This document shows positions 5,550-5,560 of a stretch of DNA of 5,560 nt, piece after piece. A program made the translations under genes and the position numbers. How positions within the stretch are numbered: position 1 is the stretch's first letter; each line of letters opens with the position of its first letter. The stretch spans positions 1 to 5,560 of the forward strand of contig JACQPS010000161.1 in the NCBI GenBank assembly GCA_016207445.1, given 5' to 3'. The notes beneath the pieces were generated by a model. It did not search any database, was not told the origin of the DNA, and saw only the letters and a program-made list of their open reading frames with translations. The stretch is from Gemmatimonadota bacterium. GTDB taxonomy: Bacteria; Gemmatimonadota; Gemmatimonadetes; Longimicrobiales; RSA9.

Positions 5550-5560
5550 CTCCGCACTCC

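Overview
The window is very GC-rich bacterial DNA, densely packed with genes. A lipoprotein signal, two Sec signal peptides and a periplasmic-type Cu/Zn superoxide dismutase point to a diderm. The gene styles (a lipoprotein with a proline/alanine-rich tail, a secreted DUF1028 protein, a short FmdB-type zinc ribbon) fit Gemmatimonadota or a related soil or sediment lineage, but that is inference from general resemblance. No rRNA, tRNA, CRISPR array, transposase or phage gene is visible.

Left half, minus strand, read right to left: a NurA-like nuclease-fold protein (2226-1210), an HpaC/RutF-type flavin reductase (1203-724), and a reading frame that starts at GTG 715 and leaves the window at its left edge. 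The last encodes about six membrane segments joined in frame, with no stop codon, to the start of a short-chain dehydrogenase (SDR) domain. Gaps are 6 and 8 bases, so this looks like one operon. A flavin reductase beside an SDR suggests redox metabolism; the nuclease-like gene does not obviously belong to that theme.

Centre: a divergent intergenic region of 105 bases carries a good promoter candidate for the plus-strand genes. The first of these is a lipoprotein of unknown function (2332-3528). A 145-base gap follows, holding a small dyad, a promoter candidate and a terminator-like hairpin inside the presumed leader of the next operon.

Right half, plus strand: a 54-residue FmdB-family zinc ribbon (3674-3838), a secreted DUF1028 protein with a C-terminal TPR-like region (about 3899-4882), and a complete secreted Cu/Zn superoxide dismutase (4910-5431). 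The DUF1028 gene has no ATG, GTG or TTG upstream of its conserved domain in its own frame, and it shares the frame of the zinc ribbon gene, separated by one TGA. The window ends in an array of 14-bp repeats: three perfect direct copies, then two inverted copies at the same 14-bp period, able to form a long hairpin.

I do not see a complete new system. The best leads are the terminal repeat array, the membrane-SDR fusion and the missing DUF1028 start codon.
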